A DNA stretch of 64,000 nt, taken from Rubritepida flocculans DSM 14296 (GTDB lineage: Bacteria > Pseudomonadota > Alphaproteobacteria > Acetobacterales > Acetobacteraceae). Position numbers and translations under genes: made by a program. Under the pieces are notes generated by a model. That model was not told where the DNA came from. It saw nothing but the letters and a program-made list of their open reading frames with translations, and did no database searches. The stretch's first letter is position 1; each line of letters starts with the position of its first letter. Shown piece after piece: positions 54,570 to 63,571 of this stretch. The stretch covers positions 124,001 to 188,000 of the forward strand of contig NZ_AUDH01000004.1 of the NCBI RefSeq assembly GCF_000425365.1, given 5' to 3'.

Positions 54570-57280
54570 CAGCGCGCGCCCTTGCCGGCGGCGGGCTTGC
54601 GCGCGGCGGGCTTCTTCGCGCCCGCCTTGGCCGCGGCCGGCTTCTTCGCGGCCGACTTCTTCGCCGCCGGCTTCTTCGCGACGGGCGTCTTGGCCGTGGC
54701 CTTGCGCGCGGGCGCGGCGCGGGCCGGCTGGCGCGCCCTCGCGCCCGCCTTCCCGCCCGCCTTGCCCTTGGGCGGCAGCTCCTTGCCCTTCTCGGCGAGG
54801 AGCCTGACGGCCTCCTTGAGCGTCACCGCCTCCATCTCCGTCCCGCGCGGCAGGTTGGCCACGCGCGAGCCGTGCAGCAGGAAGGGCCCGAAGCGGCCGC
54901 GCCGCACCTCCACCGTCCCGCCCGCGGGGTGCTCGCCCAGGGTGATGCCGCGCGGCTTCGCGTCCGCGAGCAGCGCCACGGCGCGGTTGAGGCCGATGGT
55001 CAGCGGGTCGTCGTCCCGGTCGAGGGATTTCGAGAGCGCGCCCATCTTCAAGTAGGGCCCGAAGCGGCCGAGGTTGGAGGTGATCTCCTCGCCCGTCTCG
55101 GGATGGCGCCCTACGACGCGCGGCATGGAGAGCAGCGCGAGCGCCTGCTCGAGCGTCATCGTCTCGGGGTCCATGCCGCGCGTGAGGCTCGCGCGGCGGG
55201 GCTTGGTGGGCTTACCCTTCTCGTCCGTGCCGGGCTCGCCGAGCTGGGCGTAGATCCCATAGGGCCCGCGGCGCAGCGTCACCTGCTGGCCCGTCGCCGG
55301 GTCGGTGCCGAGCACGCGGATGCCCTCGGCGAGCGTCGTGCCCTCGCCCTCGGCGCCGGCCACGGCGAGCGGGCGCGTGTAGCGGCATTCGGGATAGTTC
55401 GAGCAGCCGATGAAGGCCCCCGTGCGCCCGAGCCTGAGGCCGAGCCGCCCGCCCGCGCAGGAGGGGCAGGCGCGCGGGTCGCCGCCATCGGCGCGGCGGG
55501 GGAAGAAATGCGGGCCCAGCTCGGCGTCGAGGCGGTCGATCACGTCGCTGATCTTGAGATCGGCCGTCGCGTCCACCGCGGCGCGGAAATCGCGCCAGAA
55601 GGCGCGCATCACCGCCCGCCAGTCCGCCCTCCCGCCCGAAATGTCGTCGAGCTGCTCCTCCAGCGCGGCGGTGAAGCCCGTGTCCACATAGCGCTCGAAG
55701 AAGGCGACGAGGAAGGCGGTGACGAGGCGCCCGCGGTCCTCGGGGATGAAGCGGCGCTTCTCGAGCCGGACGTATTGCCGGTCCTGCAGCACTTGCAGGA
55801 TGGAGGCGTAGGTCGAGGGGCGGCCGATGCCGAGCTCCTCCAGCTTCTTCACGAGGCTCGCCTCGGAATAGCGCGGCGGTGGCTGGGTGAAGTGCTGGCT
55901 GGCCGTCACCTCGCCGCGCTTCACCGGCTCGCCTTCGCGCAGCGGCGGCAGGATGCGTGTCTCGTCCTCGTCCTGCGCCGCGTCGTCCACATCCTCACGG
56001 TAAAGGCGGAGGAAGCCGTCGAAGGCGATGACGCTGCCGGTGGCGCGCAGCCTCGCCTTGCCCGTCTTCTCCACGAGCTCCACCGTGGTCTGGTCGAGCT
56101 CGGCCGACTGCATCTGCGAGGCGACGGCGCGCTTCCAGATGAGTTCGTAGAGCTTCCTCTGCGGCTCGCTGAGGAAGGGCGCCACCTGCTCGGGCGTGCG
56201 CGAGACGTCGGTGGGCCGGATCGCCTCGTGCGCCTCCTGCGCGTTCTTGGCCCGGGAGCTGTATTCGCGGGGGGCGGCGGGCAGGTAGTCCTCGCCGAAG
56301 GCGTGGCGGATGTGCGCGCGCAGCGCCTGGATGGCCTCGCGCGCCATCTGCACGCCGTCCGTGCGCATGTAGGTGATGAGGCCGACCGTCTCGCCGCCGA
56401 TGTCCACGCCTTCATAGAGCTGCTGGGCGGTGCGCATGGTCATCTGCGCGCCCATGCCGAGCTTGCGCGAGGCCTCCTGCTGCAGCGTCGAGGTCTGGAA
56501 GGGCGGGGGCGGGTGGCGCTTGACGCGCTTCCGCTCGACGGAACCGACGGACCACTCCGCCGCCTCCACGGCGGCCTTGGCGCGCAGCGCCGCCGGCTCG
56601 TCGGGCAGATCGAACTGCTCGAGCTTCCGCCCGTCGAGGTGGGTGAGCCGCGCGGTGAAGGGGGCGCCGGCGAGGTTCGCCATGCGCGCCTCGATGGTCC
56701 AGTACTCGCGTGCCTGAAAGGCCTCGATCTCGGCCTCGCGCTCGCAGATGAGGCGCAACGCGACGCTCTGCACGCGCCCCGCGGACTTCGAGCCGGGCAG
56801 CTTGCGCCACAGCACGGGCGAGAGGGTGAAGCCCACCAGGTAATCGAGCGCGCGGCGGGCGAGATAGGCCTCGATCAGGGGCGTATCGAGGTCGCGCGGG
56901 TGGGCGAGGGCGTTCTGCACCGCGCGCTTCGTGATCTCGTTGAAGGTGATGCGGCGCACATCCACGCCGCGCAGGGCACCCTGGCTCGCCAGCATGTCCT
57001 TGACGTGCCAGGAGATGGCCTCGCCCTCGCGATCCGGGTCGGTGGCCAGGAAGAGGCGGTTCGCCCCGCGCAGGGCGGCGGCGATGGCCTTCACCTGCTT
57101 CTGGCCGCGCTCGTCCGCCTCCCAGTCCATGGCGAAATCCTCCTCGGGGCGGACGGAGCCGTCCTTCGCGGGCAGGTCGCGGACATGGCCGAGGCTGGCG
57201 AGCACCTTGAAGCCGGAGCCGAGATATTTCTCGATGGTGCGGGCCTTGGCGGGGCTTTCGACGACGACGACGTCGGGCAC
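54569..57280 (-). CDS. topA: DNA topoisomerase I
   Basis: 903-aa type IA topoisomerase relaxing negative supercoils. The Toprim domain starts VVVVESPAKARTIEKYLGSG, and ATDPDREGEAISWHVKDML is the acidic metal site. The active-site Tyr is in LITYMRTDGVQM. A C4 zinc finger (CPSCAGGRLGLRL, then CSNYPEC) precedes C-terminal DNA-binding repeats. It ends with a Lys/Ala-rich tail (AKKPAAKKSAAKKP type), common in alphaproteobacteria. Start: GTG at 57280 with GGAAGGA upstream; the longer frame beyond it overlaps dprA. 25 bp after dprA. Confidence 0.96.
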   Translation of the reverse strand: MPDVVVVESPAKARTIEKYLGSGFKVLASLGHVRDLPAKDGSVRPEEDFAMDWEADERGQKQVKAIAAALRGANRLFLATDPDREGEAISWHVKDMLASQGALRGVDVRRITFNEITKRAVQNALAHPRDLDTPLIEAYLARRALDYLVGFTLSPVLWRKLPGSKSAGRVQSVALRLICEREAEIEAFQAREYWTIEARMANLAGAPFTARLTHLDGRKLEQFDLPDEPAALRAKAAVEAAEWSVGSVERKRVKRHPPPPFQTSTLQQEASRKLGMGAQMTMRTAQQLYEGVDIGGETVGLITYMRTDGVQMAREAIQALRAHIRHAFGEDYLPAAPREYSSRAKNAQEAHEAIRPTDVSRTPEQVAPFLSEPQRKLYELIWKRAVASQMQSAELDQTTVELVEKTGKARLRATGSVIAFDGFLRLYREDVDDAAQDEDETRILPPLREGEPVKRGEVTASQHFTQPPPRYSEASLVKKLEELGIGRPSTYASILQVLQDRQYVRLEKRRFIPEDRGRLVTAFLVAFFERYVDTGFTAALEEQLDDISGGRADWRAVMRAFWRDFRAAVDATADLKISDVIDRLDAELGPHFFPRRADGGDPRACPSCAGGRLGLRLGRTGAFIGCSNYPECRYTRPLAVAGAEGEGTTLAEGIRVLGTDPATGQQVTLRRGPYGIYAQLGEPGTDEKGKPTKPRRASLTRGMDPETMTLEQALALLSMPRVVGRHPETGEEITSNLGRFGPYLKMGALSKSLDRDDDPLTIGLNRAVALLADAKPRGITLGEHPAGGTVEVRRGRFGPFLLHGSRVANLPRGTEMEAVTLKEAVRLLAEKGKELPPKGKAGGKAGARARQPARAAPARKATAKTPVAKKPAAKKSAAKKPAAAKAGAKKPAARKPAAGKGAR

Positions 57281-57305
57281 GGGCGCTGTCCTTCCAAGGC
57301 CCCGA

Positions 57306-58370
57306 TCAGAGCGGGGCCACCCGGTTCCCGGGCAGGGTCTGGATGCGGCCTTCCAGCTCCAGCTCGAGCAGGGCCGCGGCGAGTTGCGAGCGCGATAGCT
57401 GGCAGCGGCGGCCCAACTCGTCAACCGAGATCGGCGCGCCAGCCATGGATTCAAGCACTTGGGCCGTGAGTCCGAGGTCAGGAGGCGCTTCCTCCCCCTC
57501 CTCCGCCGGAGGTTCGGGCAGCTCCGCGAGGCGCAGCAGCGGGGCGGCGGAGGGGGCGGCGGGCAGATGGTCCAGCACGTCGCTCGCACTTTCCACCAGG
57601 CGCGCGCCGCGCTTGATCAGGTCATTCGCGCCCCGGGCGCGCGGGTCGAGCGGGTGGCCGGGCACGGCGTAGAGTTCGCGCCCCGCCTCGGCCGCCAGGC
57701 GCGCGGTGATGAGGGTGCCCGACTGCAGCGCCGCCTCGACCACCACCACCCCGAGCGAGAGCCCGGCAACGATACGGTTGCGGCGCGGGAAGTGCCGGGC
57801 GAAGGGCGCGGCGCCAAGCGGCGCCTCGGAGAGCACCAGCCCGCCTTCGGCGACGATCCGCGCCTGGAGCTTCGCGTGTTCGGGCGGGTAGGGCCGGTCG
57901 AGCCCGCCCGCGATGGCCGCGATCGTCCGCCCGGAGCGGAGCGCCCCCTCATGCGCCGCACCGTCAATGCCGCGCGCGAGGCCCGAGACCACGGCCACGC
58001 CGCGCGCGGCGAGCGCATCGGCCAGATCCTCGGCGAAGCGTCGTCCCAGGGCCGAGGCGTTGCGCGCCCCCACCAGCGCCACGGCCGCGGCGTCGAGCGC
58101 GGCAAGATCGCCCTCGGCGGCGAGCAGCAGCGGCGCGTCCTCCAGCAAGGCGAGCAGGGGCGGGTAGGGGGCGTGACCGAAAAAGAGGAGATGCGCGCCG
58201 CGCCGGGCCAGCGCCTCCATCTCCCGCTGGGCCGAGTCGCGCGGGAAGGCGCGCGGGCCGAGCGCCTCCAGCGCCGCCTCGGGACTGCCATGCCGGGCGA
58301 GGAGGCGGCGGTGCAGGGTGGGGCCCACGCCCTCGGTGCGGGCGAGGCGGAACAGGGCCTCCGCGTTCAT
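57306..58370 (-). CDS. dprA: DNA-processing protein DprA
   Basis: 354-aa DprA, which loads RecA on incoming single-stranded DNA in natural transformation. An N-terminal SAM-like region, then the Rossmann-like core: VALVGARNASALGRRFAEDL, VVSGLARGIDGAAHEGALRS, and FPRRNRIVAGLSLGVVVVEA. The C-terminal 60 residues form the DprA winged helix (APISVDELGRRCQLSRSQLA). Start: ATG at 58370; upstream codons are non-conserved. Sits between plsY and topA, the widespread alphaproteobacterial order. Confidence 0.95.
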   Translation of the reverse strand: MNAEALFRLARTEGVGPTLHRRLLARHGSPEAALEALGPRAFPRDSAQREMEALARRGAHLLFFGHAPYPPLLALLEDAPLLLAAEGDLAALDAAAVALVGARNASALGRRFAEDLADALAARGVAVVSGLARGIDGAAHEGALRSGRTIAAIAGGLDRPYPPEHAKLQARIVAEGGLVLSEAPLGAAPFARHFPRRNRIVAGLSLGVVVVEAALQSGTLITARLAAEAGRELYAVPGHPLDPRARGANDLIKRGARLVESASDVLDHLPAAPSAAPLLRLAELPEPPAEEGEEAPPDLGLTAQVLESMAGAPISVDELGRRCQLSRSQLAAALLELELEGRIQTLPGNRVAPL

Positions 58371-58395
58371 GCCTGTCGCGCCCCCGGGCGCCGCC

Positions 58396-58995
58396 TCATC
58401 GCTTCTCCCCGATGCGCGGCTCGATGCCCGCCAGCAGGCGACGGATGTTGCCCTCATGCCGCCACGCCACATAGGCGGCGATGACCAGCACGGCGAGGGC
58501 GGCGCCGAGCGGCAGCACCAGGAACCCCACGCCCGCCGCCACCGCCATGGCCGAGAGCGCGCCGACCGAGGAGATGCGCGAGGCCGCCGCCGCCGCAAGC
58601 CAGCCCGCCGCCGCCGCGACGAAGACGCCCCAGCCCAGCCCCAGCAGCACGCCGAGCGCCGTCGCCACGCCCTTGCCGCCCTTGCCGCCGAGCCAGGGCG
58701 GGTGACAATGCCCCAGCACCGCCGCCACGGCCGCAATCGGCGCGGCCGCCGGCCCGAACAGCGTGGCGGCGAGCCAGACGGCGAGCACGCCCTTGCCGAA
58801 ATCGAGCAGCAGGGTGGCCGCCGCCAGCCCCTTGCGGCCCGTGCGCAGCACGTTGGTCGCGCCGATGTTGCCCGAGCCGATGGCGCGGATGTCGCCCAGC
58901 CCCGCCGCGCGCGTCAGCAGCAGCCCGAAGGGGATGGAGCCAAGCAGCGCGGCCAGCAGCGCCGCCGCCCCTCCCGCCAGCGCCTCGCCCATCAT
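58396..58995 (-). CDS. plsY: Glycerol-3-phosphate acyltransferase PlsY
   Basis: 199-aa integral membrane acyltransferase that uses acyl-phosphate to make lysophosphatidate, the first phospholipid. Several helices are seen and the conserved cytosolic motifs are clear: GSIPFGLLL, GSGNIGATNVLRTGRKG and GGKGGKGVATALG. Length matches the family (about 200 aa). Its start overlaps the pyrC' stop by 4 nt. Confidence 0.95.
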   Translation of the reverse strand: MMGEALAGGAAALLAALLGSIPFGLLLTRAAGLGDIRAIGSGNIGATNVLRTGRKGLAAATLLLDFGKGVLAVWLAATLFGPAAAPIAAVAAVLGHCHPPWLGGKGGKGVATALGVLLGLGWGVFVAAAAGWLAAAAASRISSVGALSAMAVAAGVGFLVLPLGAALAVLVIAAYVAWRHEGNIRRLLAGIEPRIGEKR

Positions 58996-60260
58996 CCGAA
59001 CACGCGCCTCCCGGCCTTGAAGGTGGCGATGACCCGGCCCTCCAGCGCTCGCCCGTCGAAGGGCGAGTTCTGCGCCTTGCCCGGAAGCTGGCCCGCCTTC
59101 ACCTGCCAGGCGCGCTCCAGCGCGATGAGGCAGAGATCGGCCGGCGCGCCCACGGCCAGCCGCCCTGCCTCGATGCCGAGCAGCGCGGCCGGGCGGCAGG
59201 TGAGCAGCGCGAGCGCCGCGGCCAGCGACAGCGCCCCATTGTGCACCTGCGCCAGCGTCACGCCGAGCAGCGTGGCGAGACCCGCCCCCCCTGCCTCGGC
59301 CTGGGCGAAGGGCAGGCGCTTGTCGTCCGCGTCGCGCGGCTGGTGGTCGGAGGCGATGGCGTCCAGCGTGCCGTCGGCCAGCGCGGCGAGCACGGCGAGG
59401 CGGTCCTCCTCCCGCCTGAGCGGGGGCGAGAGCTTGGCGTAGCTGCGGAAATCCCCGATCGCCGTCTCGTTCAGGTCGAAATAGGGCGGGGCCGTGTCGG
59501 CCGTCACGGCCAGGCCCTCGGCCTTGGCGGCGCGGATGAGGTCGAGCGCGGCGGCGGTGCTGACATGGGCGAAATGCACATGCCCGCCGGTGAGGCGGGC
59601 CAGCGCGATGTCGCGCGCGACCATGATGGCCTCGGCCGCGGCGGGGATGCCGGGCAGGCCCATGCGGGTGGCGAGCTCGCCCTCCGTCGCCGCGCCGCCG
59701 GCGGCGAGGCTCGGCTCCTCGGGATGCTGCACCACCATCGCGCCGAAGGCGCGCGCGTAGGAAAGGGCAAGGCGCATGGTCCGCGCGGAGCCGATGGCGC
59801 GCCGACCGTCGGTGAAGGCGATGGCCCCCGCCTCGCGCAGCAGCCCGTATTCCGAGAGTTCCTGCCCCGCGCAGCCCTTGGTGGCCGCCGCATAGGGCAG
59901 CAGGCTGACTCTGCCGGTCGCCTCGCCGCGGCGGATCGCGAACTCGATCAGCGCGGGATCGTCCAGCGCGGGGTCCGTATCGGGCAGCAGGCAGAGCGTG
60001 GTGATGCCGCCCGCGGCGGCGGCCTCGGCGGCGGAGGCGATGGTCTCGCGGTGTTCGGCCCCGGGCTCGCCCAGCGCGGCACGCATGTCCACGAGGCCGG
60101 GGCAGAGCAGCGCCCCCCCGGCGTCCAGCCGCTCCGCCTCATCGGCCGCGGCGCCGGTGAGCGAGGCGATGCGCCCGCCCTCGATGAGCAGCGCGCCCGG
60201 CGCGTCGAGGCCCGAGGCCGGGTCGAGCAGCCGGGCATTGGTGATGAGCAGCGGCCTCAT
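58992..60260 (-). CDS. pyrX: Inactive dihydroorotase-like protein (PyrC'/PyrX type)
   Basis: 422-aa protein of the class I dihydroorotase family. The zinc HxH motif is lost: the usual D-x-H-x-H is DMRAALGEPG, with Arg60 and Ala62 in place of the two His. A later site is SDHQPRD (304-310), with Arg309 replacing the DHAPH histidine. These losses match the pseudo-dihydroorotase that partners aspartate transcarbamoylase (as in Pseudomonas), which is needed for ATCase assembly but not catalysis. pyrB is two genes upstream. A genuine pyrC must lie elsewhere. ATG at 60260, overlapping the GNAT stop by 4 nt. Confidence 0.85.
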   Translation of the reverse strand: MRPLLITNARLLDPASGLDAPGALLIEGGRIASLTGAAADEAERLDAGGALLCPGLVDMRAALGEPGAEHRETIASAAEAAAAGGITTLCLLPDTDPALDDPALIEFAIRRGEATGRVSLLPYAAATKGCAGQELSEYGLLREAGAIAFTDGRRAIGSARTMRLALSYARAFGAMVVQHPEEPSLAAGGAATEGELATRMGLPGIPAAAEAIMVARDIALARLTGGHVHFAHVSTAAALDLIRAAKAEGLAVTADTAPPYFDLNETAIGDFRSYAKLSPPLRREEDRLAVLAALADGTLDAIASDHQPRDADDKRLPFAQAEAGGAGLATLLGVTLAQVHNGALSLAAALALLTCRPAALLGIEAGRLAVGAPADLCLIALERAWQVKAGQLPGKAQNSPFDGRALEGRVIATFKAGRRVFG

Positions 60261-60691
60261 GCCACCTCCCGCCGCATGTACACGCGCTCGAAGCCCTTCT
60301 CCTGGGCGCGGTGGGTCTCGCGGAAGCCGAGGCGGGCGTAGAGCGCGATGTTCGCCTCCATCCGGGCGTGGGTGTAGAGCGTGACGGCGGGCAGGCCGCG
60401 CCGGCGCGCCTCCTCGATCGCGAAGGCGACGAGCCGGCGCCCGAGCCCCCGCCCCTGCGCGGCCGGGGCCACCGCCACATTGTCGAGCAGCAGGGCGTCC
60501 GGCTGCGCGACCAGCACGCAGAGCGCCTGGCCCCCCTCGTCCCACCAGAGCTCGCCCGCGGCGATGCGCGCGGCGTAGTCGTCGCCCATCGGGCCGGGCT
60601 CGCGCCCGATCACGGGGATCCAGGCGGCATAGGCGGCGCGGACAAGGGCGCGCGCGGCCTCGGCCTCGTCGGGGCGGGCGGGGCGCGGCAT
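60257..60691 (-). CDS. GNAT family N-acetyltransferase
   Basis: 144-aa GNAT protein. The acetyl-CoA binding segment is DNVAVAPAAQGRGLGRRLVA (Q/RxxGxG/A). The C-terminal part YTHARMEANIALYARLGFRE is a typical GNAT motif B. It is inserted between pyrB and the pseudo-pyrC, with a one-base overlap upstream and a 4-nt overlap downstream, so expressed in that operon. Substrate unknown; no link to pyrimidine synthesis is obvious. Confidence 0.88.
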   Translation of the reverse strand: MPRPARPDEAEAARALVRAAYAAWIPVIGREPGPMGDDYAARIAAGELWWDEGGQALCVLVAQPDALLLDNVAVAPAAQGRGLGRRLVAFAIEEARRRGLPAVTLYTHARMEANIALYARLGFRETHRAQEKGFERVYMRREVA

Positions 60692-61644
60692 CAGGCGTTC
60701 CGCCGCAGGCCGCGGGCCAGCACGTCGAGCACGGCCATGCGCACCGCGACCCCCATCTCCACCTGCTCGCCGATCACGCTGCGCTCGGGGTCGTCGGCGA
60801 TGGCGCTGTCGATCTCCACGCCGCGGTTCATCGGGCCGGGGTGCATCACGATGGCGTCGGGCCGCGCATGCCGCAGCTTCGCCGCGTCCAGCCCGTAGAA
60901 GCGGAAGAACTCTCGGGCCGAGGGAACGAGCCCCGCCGCCATGCGCTCGCGCTGCAGGCGCAGCATCATCACCACATCGGCATCCGAGAGGCCCGCGCGC
61001 ATGTCGTGGTGCACTTCGACGCCGAGCCGCGCCGCGGCGGCGGGGATGAGGGTGGGCGGGCCGACGATCCTCACCCGCGCCCCCATGGCCGAGAGCAGGT
61101 GGATGTTGCTGCGCGCCACGCGCGAGTGCAGCACATCCCCGCAGATGGCCACGACGAGCCCCTGCAGCCGCCCCTTGCGGCGGCGGATGGTCAGCGCATC
61201 GAGCAGCGCCTGGGTCGGGTGCTCATGGGTGCCGTCGCCGGCATTGATCACCGCCGCATCCACCTTCTGCGCAAGCAGCGCGGGCGCGCCGGACTGCGCG
61301 TGGCGCACCACCAGCAGGTCCGTGTTCATGGCGTTCAGCGTGGCGGCGGTGTCGAGCAGCGTTTCGCCTTTGTTCACGCTGCTCGTGCTCACGCTCATGT
61401 TCACGATGTCGGCGCCCAGCCGCTTGCCGGCGAGTTCGAAGCTCGTGCGGGTGCGGGTACTGTCCTCGAAGAAGAGGTTGATCAGGGTGCGGCCCTTGAG
61501 GAGGTCCCGTTGCGTCTTTCCCTGCCGGTTGAGCAGCGCGTAGGACTCCGCGAGATCAAGCAGCGCCGAGATGTGCGGCGGCTGCAGCCCCTCGATGGCG
61601 AGGAGGTGGCGCCCGGGCAGGATCGGATAGGTGAAGCCGCTCAT
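60691..61644 (-). CDS. pyrB: Aspartate carbamoyltransferase catalytic subunit
   Basis: 317-aa ATCase, making carbamoyl-aspartate in pyrimidine synthesis. The carbamoyl-phosphate motif [20 protein letters not shown] is at about residues 55-74. [20 protein letters not shown] and [18 protein letters not shown] are the other conserved loops. [13 protein letters not shown] is the C-terminal aspartate-binding block. No pyrI regulatory subunit is nearby; the pseudo-PyrC partner is the expected associate. Head of the pyrB-GNAT-pyrX-plsY-dprA-topA-rnr series. Confidence 0.97.
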   Translation of the reverse strand: MSGFTYPILPGRHLLAIEGLQPPHISALLDLAESYALLNRQGKTQRDLLKGRTLINLFFEDSTRTRTSFELAGKRLGADIVNMSVSTSSVNKGETLLDTAATLNAMNTDLLVVRHAQSGAPALLAQKVDAAVINAGDGTHEHPTQALLDALTIRRRKGRLQGLVVAICGDVLHSRVARSNIHLLSAMGARVRIVGPPTLIPAAAARLGVEVHHDMRAGLSDADVVMMLRLQRERMAAGLVPSAREFFRFYGLDAAKLRHARPDAIVMHPGPMNRGVEIDSAIADDPERSVIGEQVEMGVAVRMAVLDVLARGLRRNA

Positions 61645-61792
61645 CGCCCCCCTTCTACCCCCGGATCGGCCGGCCGGAAATCATGGGGGCGGCGGGGGAG
61701 GATGGGCGTTGGAAGGCACCGCGCCGCGTGTTACCTCGCAGCGCCTGGGCGGCGCGCGGCGCGCCGCCGGGCAGGCGCCAGGATGACGCAGC

Positions 61793-63571
61793 ATGTCTGA
61801 GACCGCCGGCCGGCCCGCGCGCAAGGATCCGCTGGAACGCGCCCTCGAGTCGGTGCGGGCGCAGTTCTTGGCGGTCTTCGCCTTTTCGGGCGTGGTGAAC
61901 GCGCTGCAGCTCGTCGTGCCGCTGTACATGCTCCAGCTCTTCGACCGGGTGCTGGCCGCGCGGAACATTGACACGCTGATCCACCTCACCGTCATCACCG
62001 TCTTCGGCTTGGTGGTTATGGCTGTGCTGGAAGCGACGCGCAGCATCGTGATGCAGCGCCTCGCCGCCTGGGTGGAGTGGCGCGCCGCGCCGGCCGTGTT
62101 CGACCGCGCGCTGGAGGCGCAGCTTCGCGGCCAGCCCGCCGGCATGGAGGCGCTGCGCGATCTGCAGACGCTGCGCGGCTTCCTCGCCTCGCCGTCCTCG
62201 CTCGTGCTGAACGACATCCCCTGGGCCCCGGTCTATTTCGCGGTGATCTTCCTCATCCACCCGCTGCTCGGCTGGGTGGCGCTCGGCGGCGCGCTGGCCC
62301 TCTTCGGCCTGACCGTGCTGTCCGAGGCGCTGACGGCGCGGCTGCTGCGCGAGGCCGCGCCGACCGTCACGGCCGCGCAGCGCAGTGCGGAGGCCATGGC
62401 GCGCAACGCGCTGGCCATCGATGCGCTGGGCATGGGCCGGGCGGTGCGCGAACGCTGGCAGCGCCGCCTCGCCGAGGCGCAGCCCGGGCTGCTCAAGGCG
62501 GGCGACCGTTCGGCCATCATCCTCGCCGCCACCAAGTTCGCCCGCTTCGGGGTGCAGGTGGCGGTGCTCGGGCTCGGGGCCTTCCTGGTGCTGCGCCAGG
62601 AAGCCACGCCCGGCGCCTCCATCGCTGCCTCCATCATCATGGCCCGCGCCCTCGCGCCCGTGGAGCAGCTCATCGGCGGCTGGCGGCAGCTCGTGCTGGC
62701 GCGCCAGGCGCGCGCGCGGCTGCGCGCCTTCCTCGCACGCCCGCCGCTACGCCCCACGGGCACCGCCCCGCCCGTCACGGAGGGGCGGCTCACGGCGGAG
62801 CGCGTGGTCTTCGGCTTCGCCGGCCAGGGCGCCCCGCTGATCAAGGGGGTGAGCCTCGCGCTCTCGCCCGGCGAGGGGCTGGCGCTGATCGGGCCCTCGG
62901 CGGCGGGGAAATCCACCCTGCTGCGGCTGCTCGCCGGAAGCCTGCCGCCGCAGCAGGGCACCGTGCGCCTCGACGGGGCGGATGTGTTCCTCTGGCCGCG
63001 CGAGGATTTCGGGCGCCATGTCGGCTATCTGCCGCAGGAGGTGGAACTGTTCTCCGGCACCGTGCTCGAGAACATCACCCGGCTCGGCCCGCCCGACCCG
63101 GAGGCCGCCTTCGCCGCCGCCCGGCGCGCCGCCTGCCACGACATGATCCTGCGCCTTCCCCAGGGCTACGACACCGAGATCGGCGAGGGCGGCCAGCACC
63201 TCTCGGGCGGGCAGCGGCAGATGATCGGCCTCGCCCGCGCCCTCTATGGCGGGCCGAAGCTCCTGCTGCTCGACGAGCCCAACTCCAACCTCGACGGCGA
63301 GACCGAGGCGCGGCTGACCGAAGCGCTGCTCTCGCTCAAGGCGGCGGGGACGAGCTTCGTCGTCGTTTCGCACCGCCCCGCGCTGCTCAAGGCGGTGGAC
63401 AAGGTGATGGTGCTGCGCGAGGGCGCGGTGGAGGCCTTCGGCCCGCGCGATGAGGTGCTGGCGCGGCTGATGGGCGGCCCGCGCGCGGGCATGCCGCTGC
63501 CGCCCGGGGTGGCGGCCTTGCGTCCGCCCCCCGGCGCGCCCCCGCCCGCGGCGACCGGAGGCGGGGCATGA
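61793..63571 (+). CDS. Type I secretion system permease/ATPase (PrtD family)
   Basis: 592-aa half ABC transporter exporting proteins through a type I system. The membrane part has SGVVNALQLVVPLYMLQLFD, VVMAVLEATRSIVMQRLAAW and PWAPVYFAVIFLIHPLLGWV, characteristic of PrtD/HlyB-like transporters without a peptidase domain. The ATPase has Walker A GPSAAGKST (367-375), the LSGGQ signature at 470 and Walker B LLLLDEPNSNLD, with H-loop VVVSHRPALLK. ATG at 61793, divergent from pyrB. Partner HlyD gene follows with a 4-nt overlap. Substrate is outside the window. Confidence 0.94.
   Translation: MSETAGRPARKDPLERALESVRAQFLAVFAFSGVVNALQLVVPLYMLQLFDRVLAARNIDTLIHLTVITVFGLVVMAVLEATRSIVMQRLAAWVEWRAAPAVFDRALEAQLRGQPAGMEALRDLQTLRGFLASPSSLVLNDIPWAPVYFAVIFLIHPLLGWVALGGALALFGLTVLSEALTARLLREAAPTVTAAQRSAEAMARNALAIDALGMGRAVRERWQRRLAEAQPGLLKAGDRSAIILAATKFARFGVQVAVLGLGAFLVLRQEATPGASIAASIIMARALAPVEQLIGGWRQLVLARQARARLRAFLARPPLRPTGTAPPVTEGRLTAERVVFGFAGQGAPLIKGVSLALSPGEGLALIGPSAAGKSTLLRLLAGSLPPQQGTVRLDGADVFLWPREDFGRHVGYLPQEVELFSGTVLENITRLGPPDPEAAFAAARRAACHDMILRLPQGYDTEIGEGGQHLSGGQRQMIGLARALYGGPKLLLLDEPNSNLDGETEARLTEALLSLKAAGTSFVVVSHRPALLKAVDKVMVLREGAVEAFGPRDEVLARLMGGPRAGMPLPPGVAALRPPPGAPPPAATGGGA

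Noticed and set aside
58992-60260. Functional dihydroorotase
   Set aside because: The His residues that bind zinc are replaced (Arg60, Ala62, Arg309), so a catalytic role is unlikely despite family similarity.
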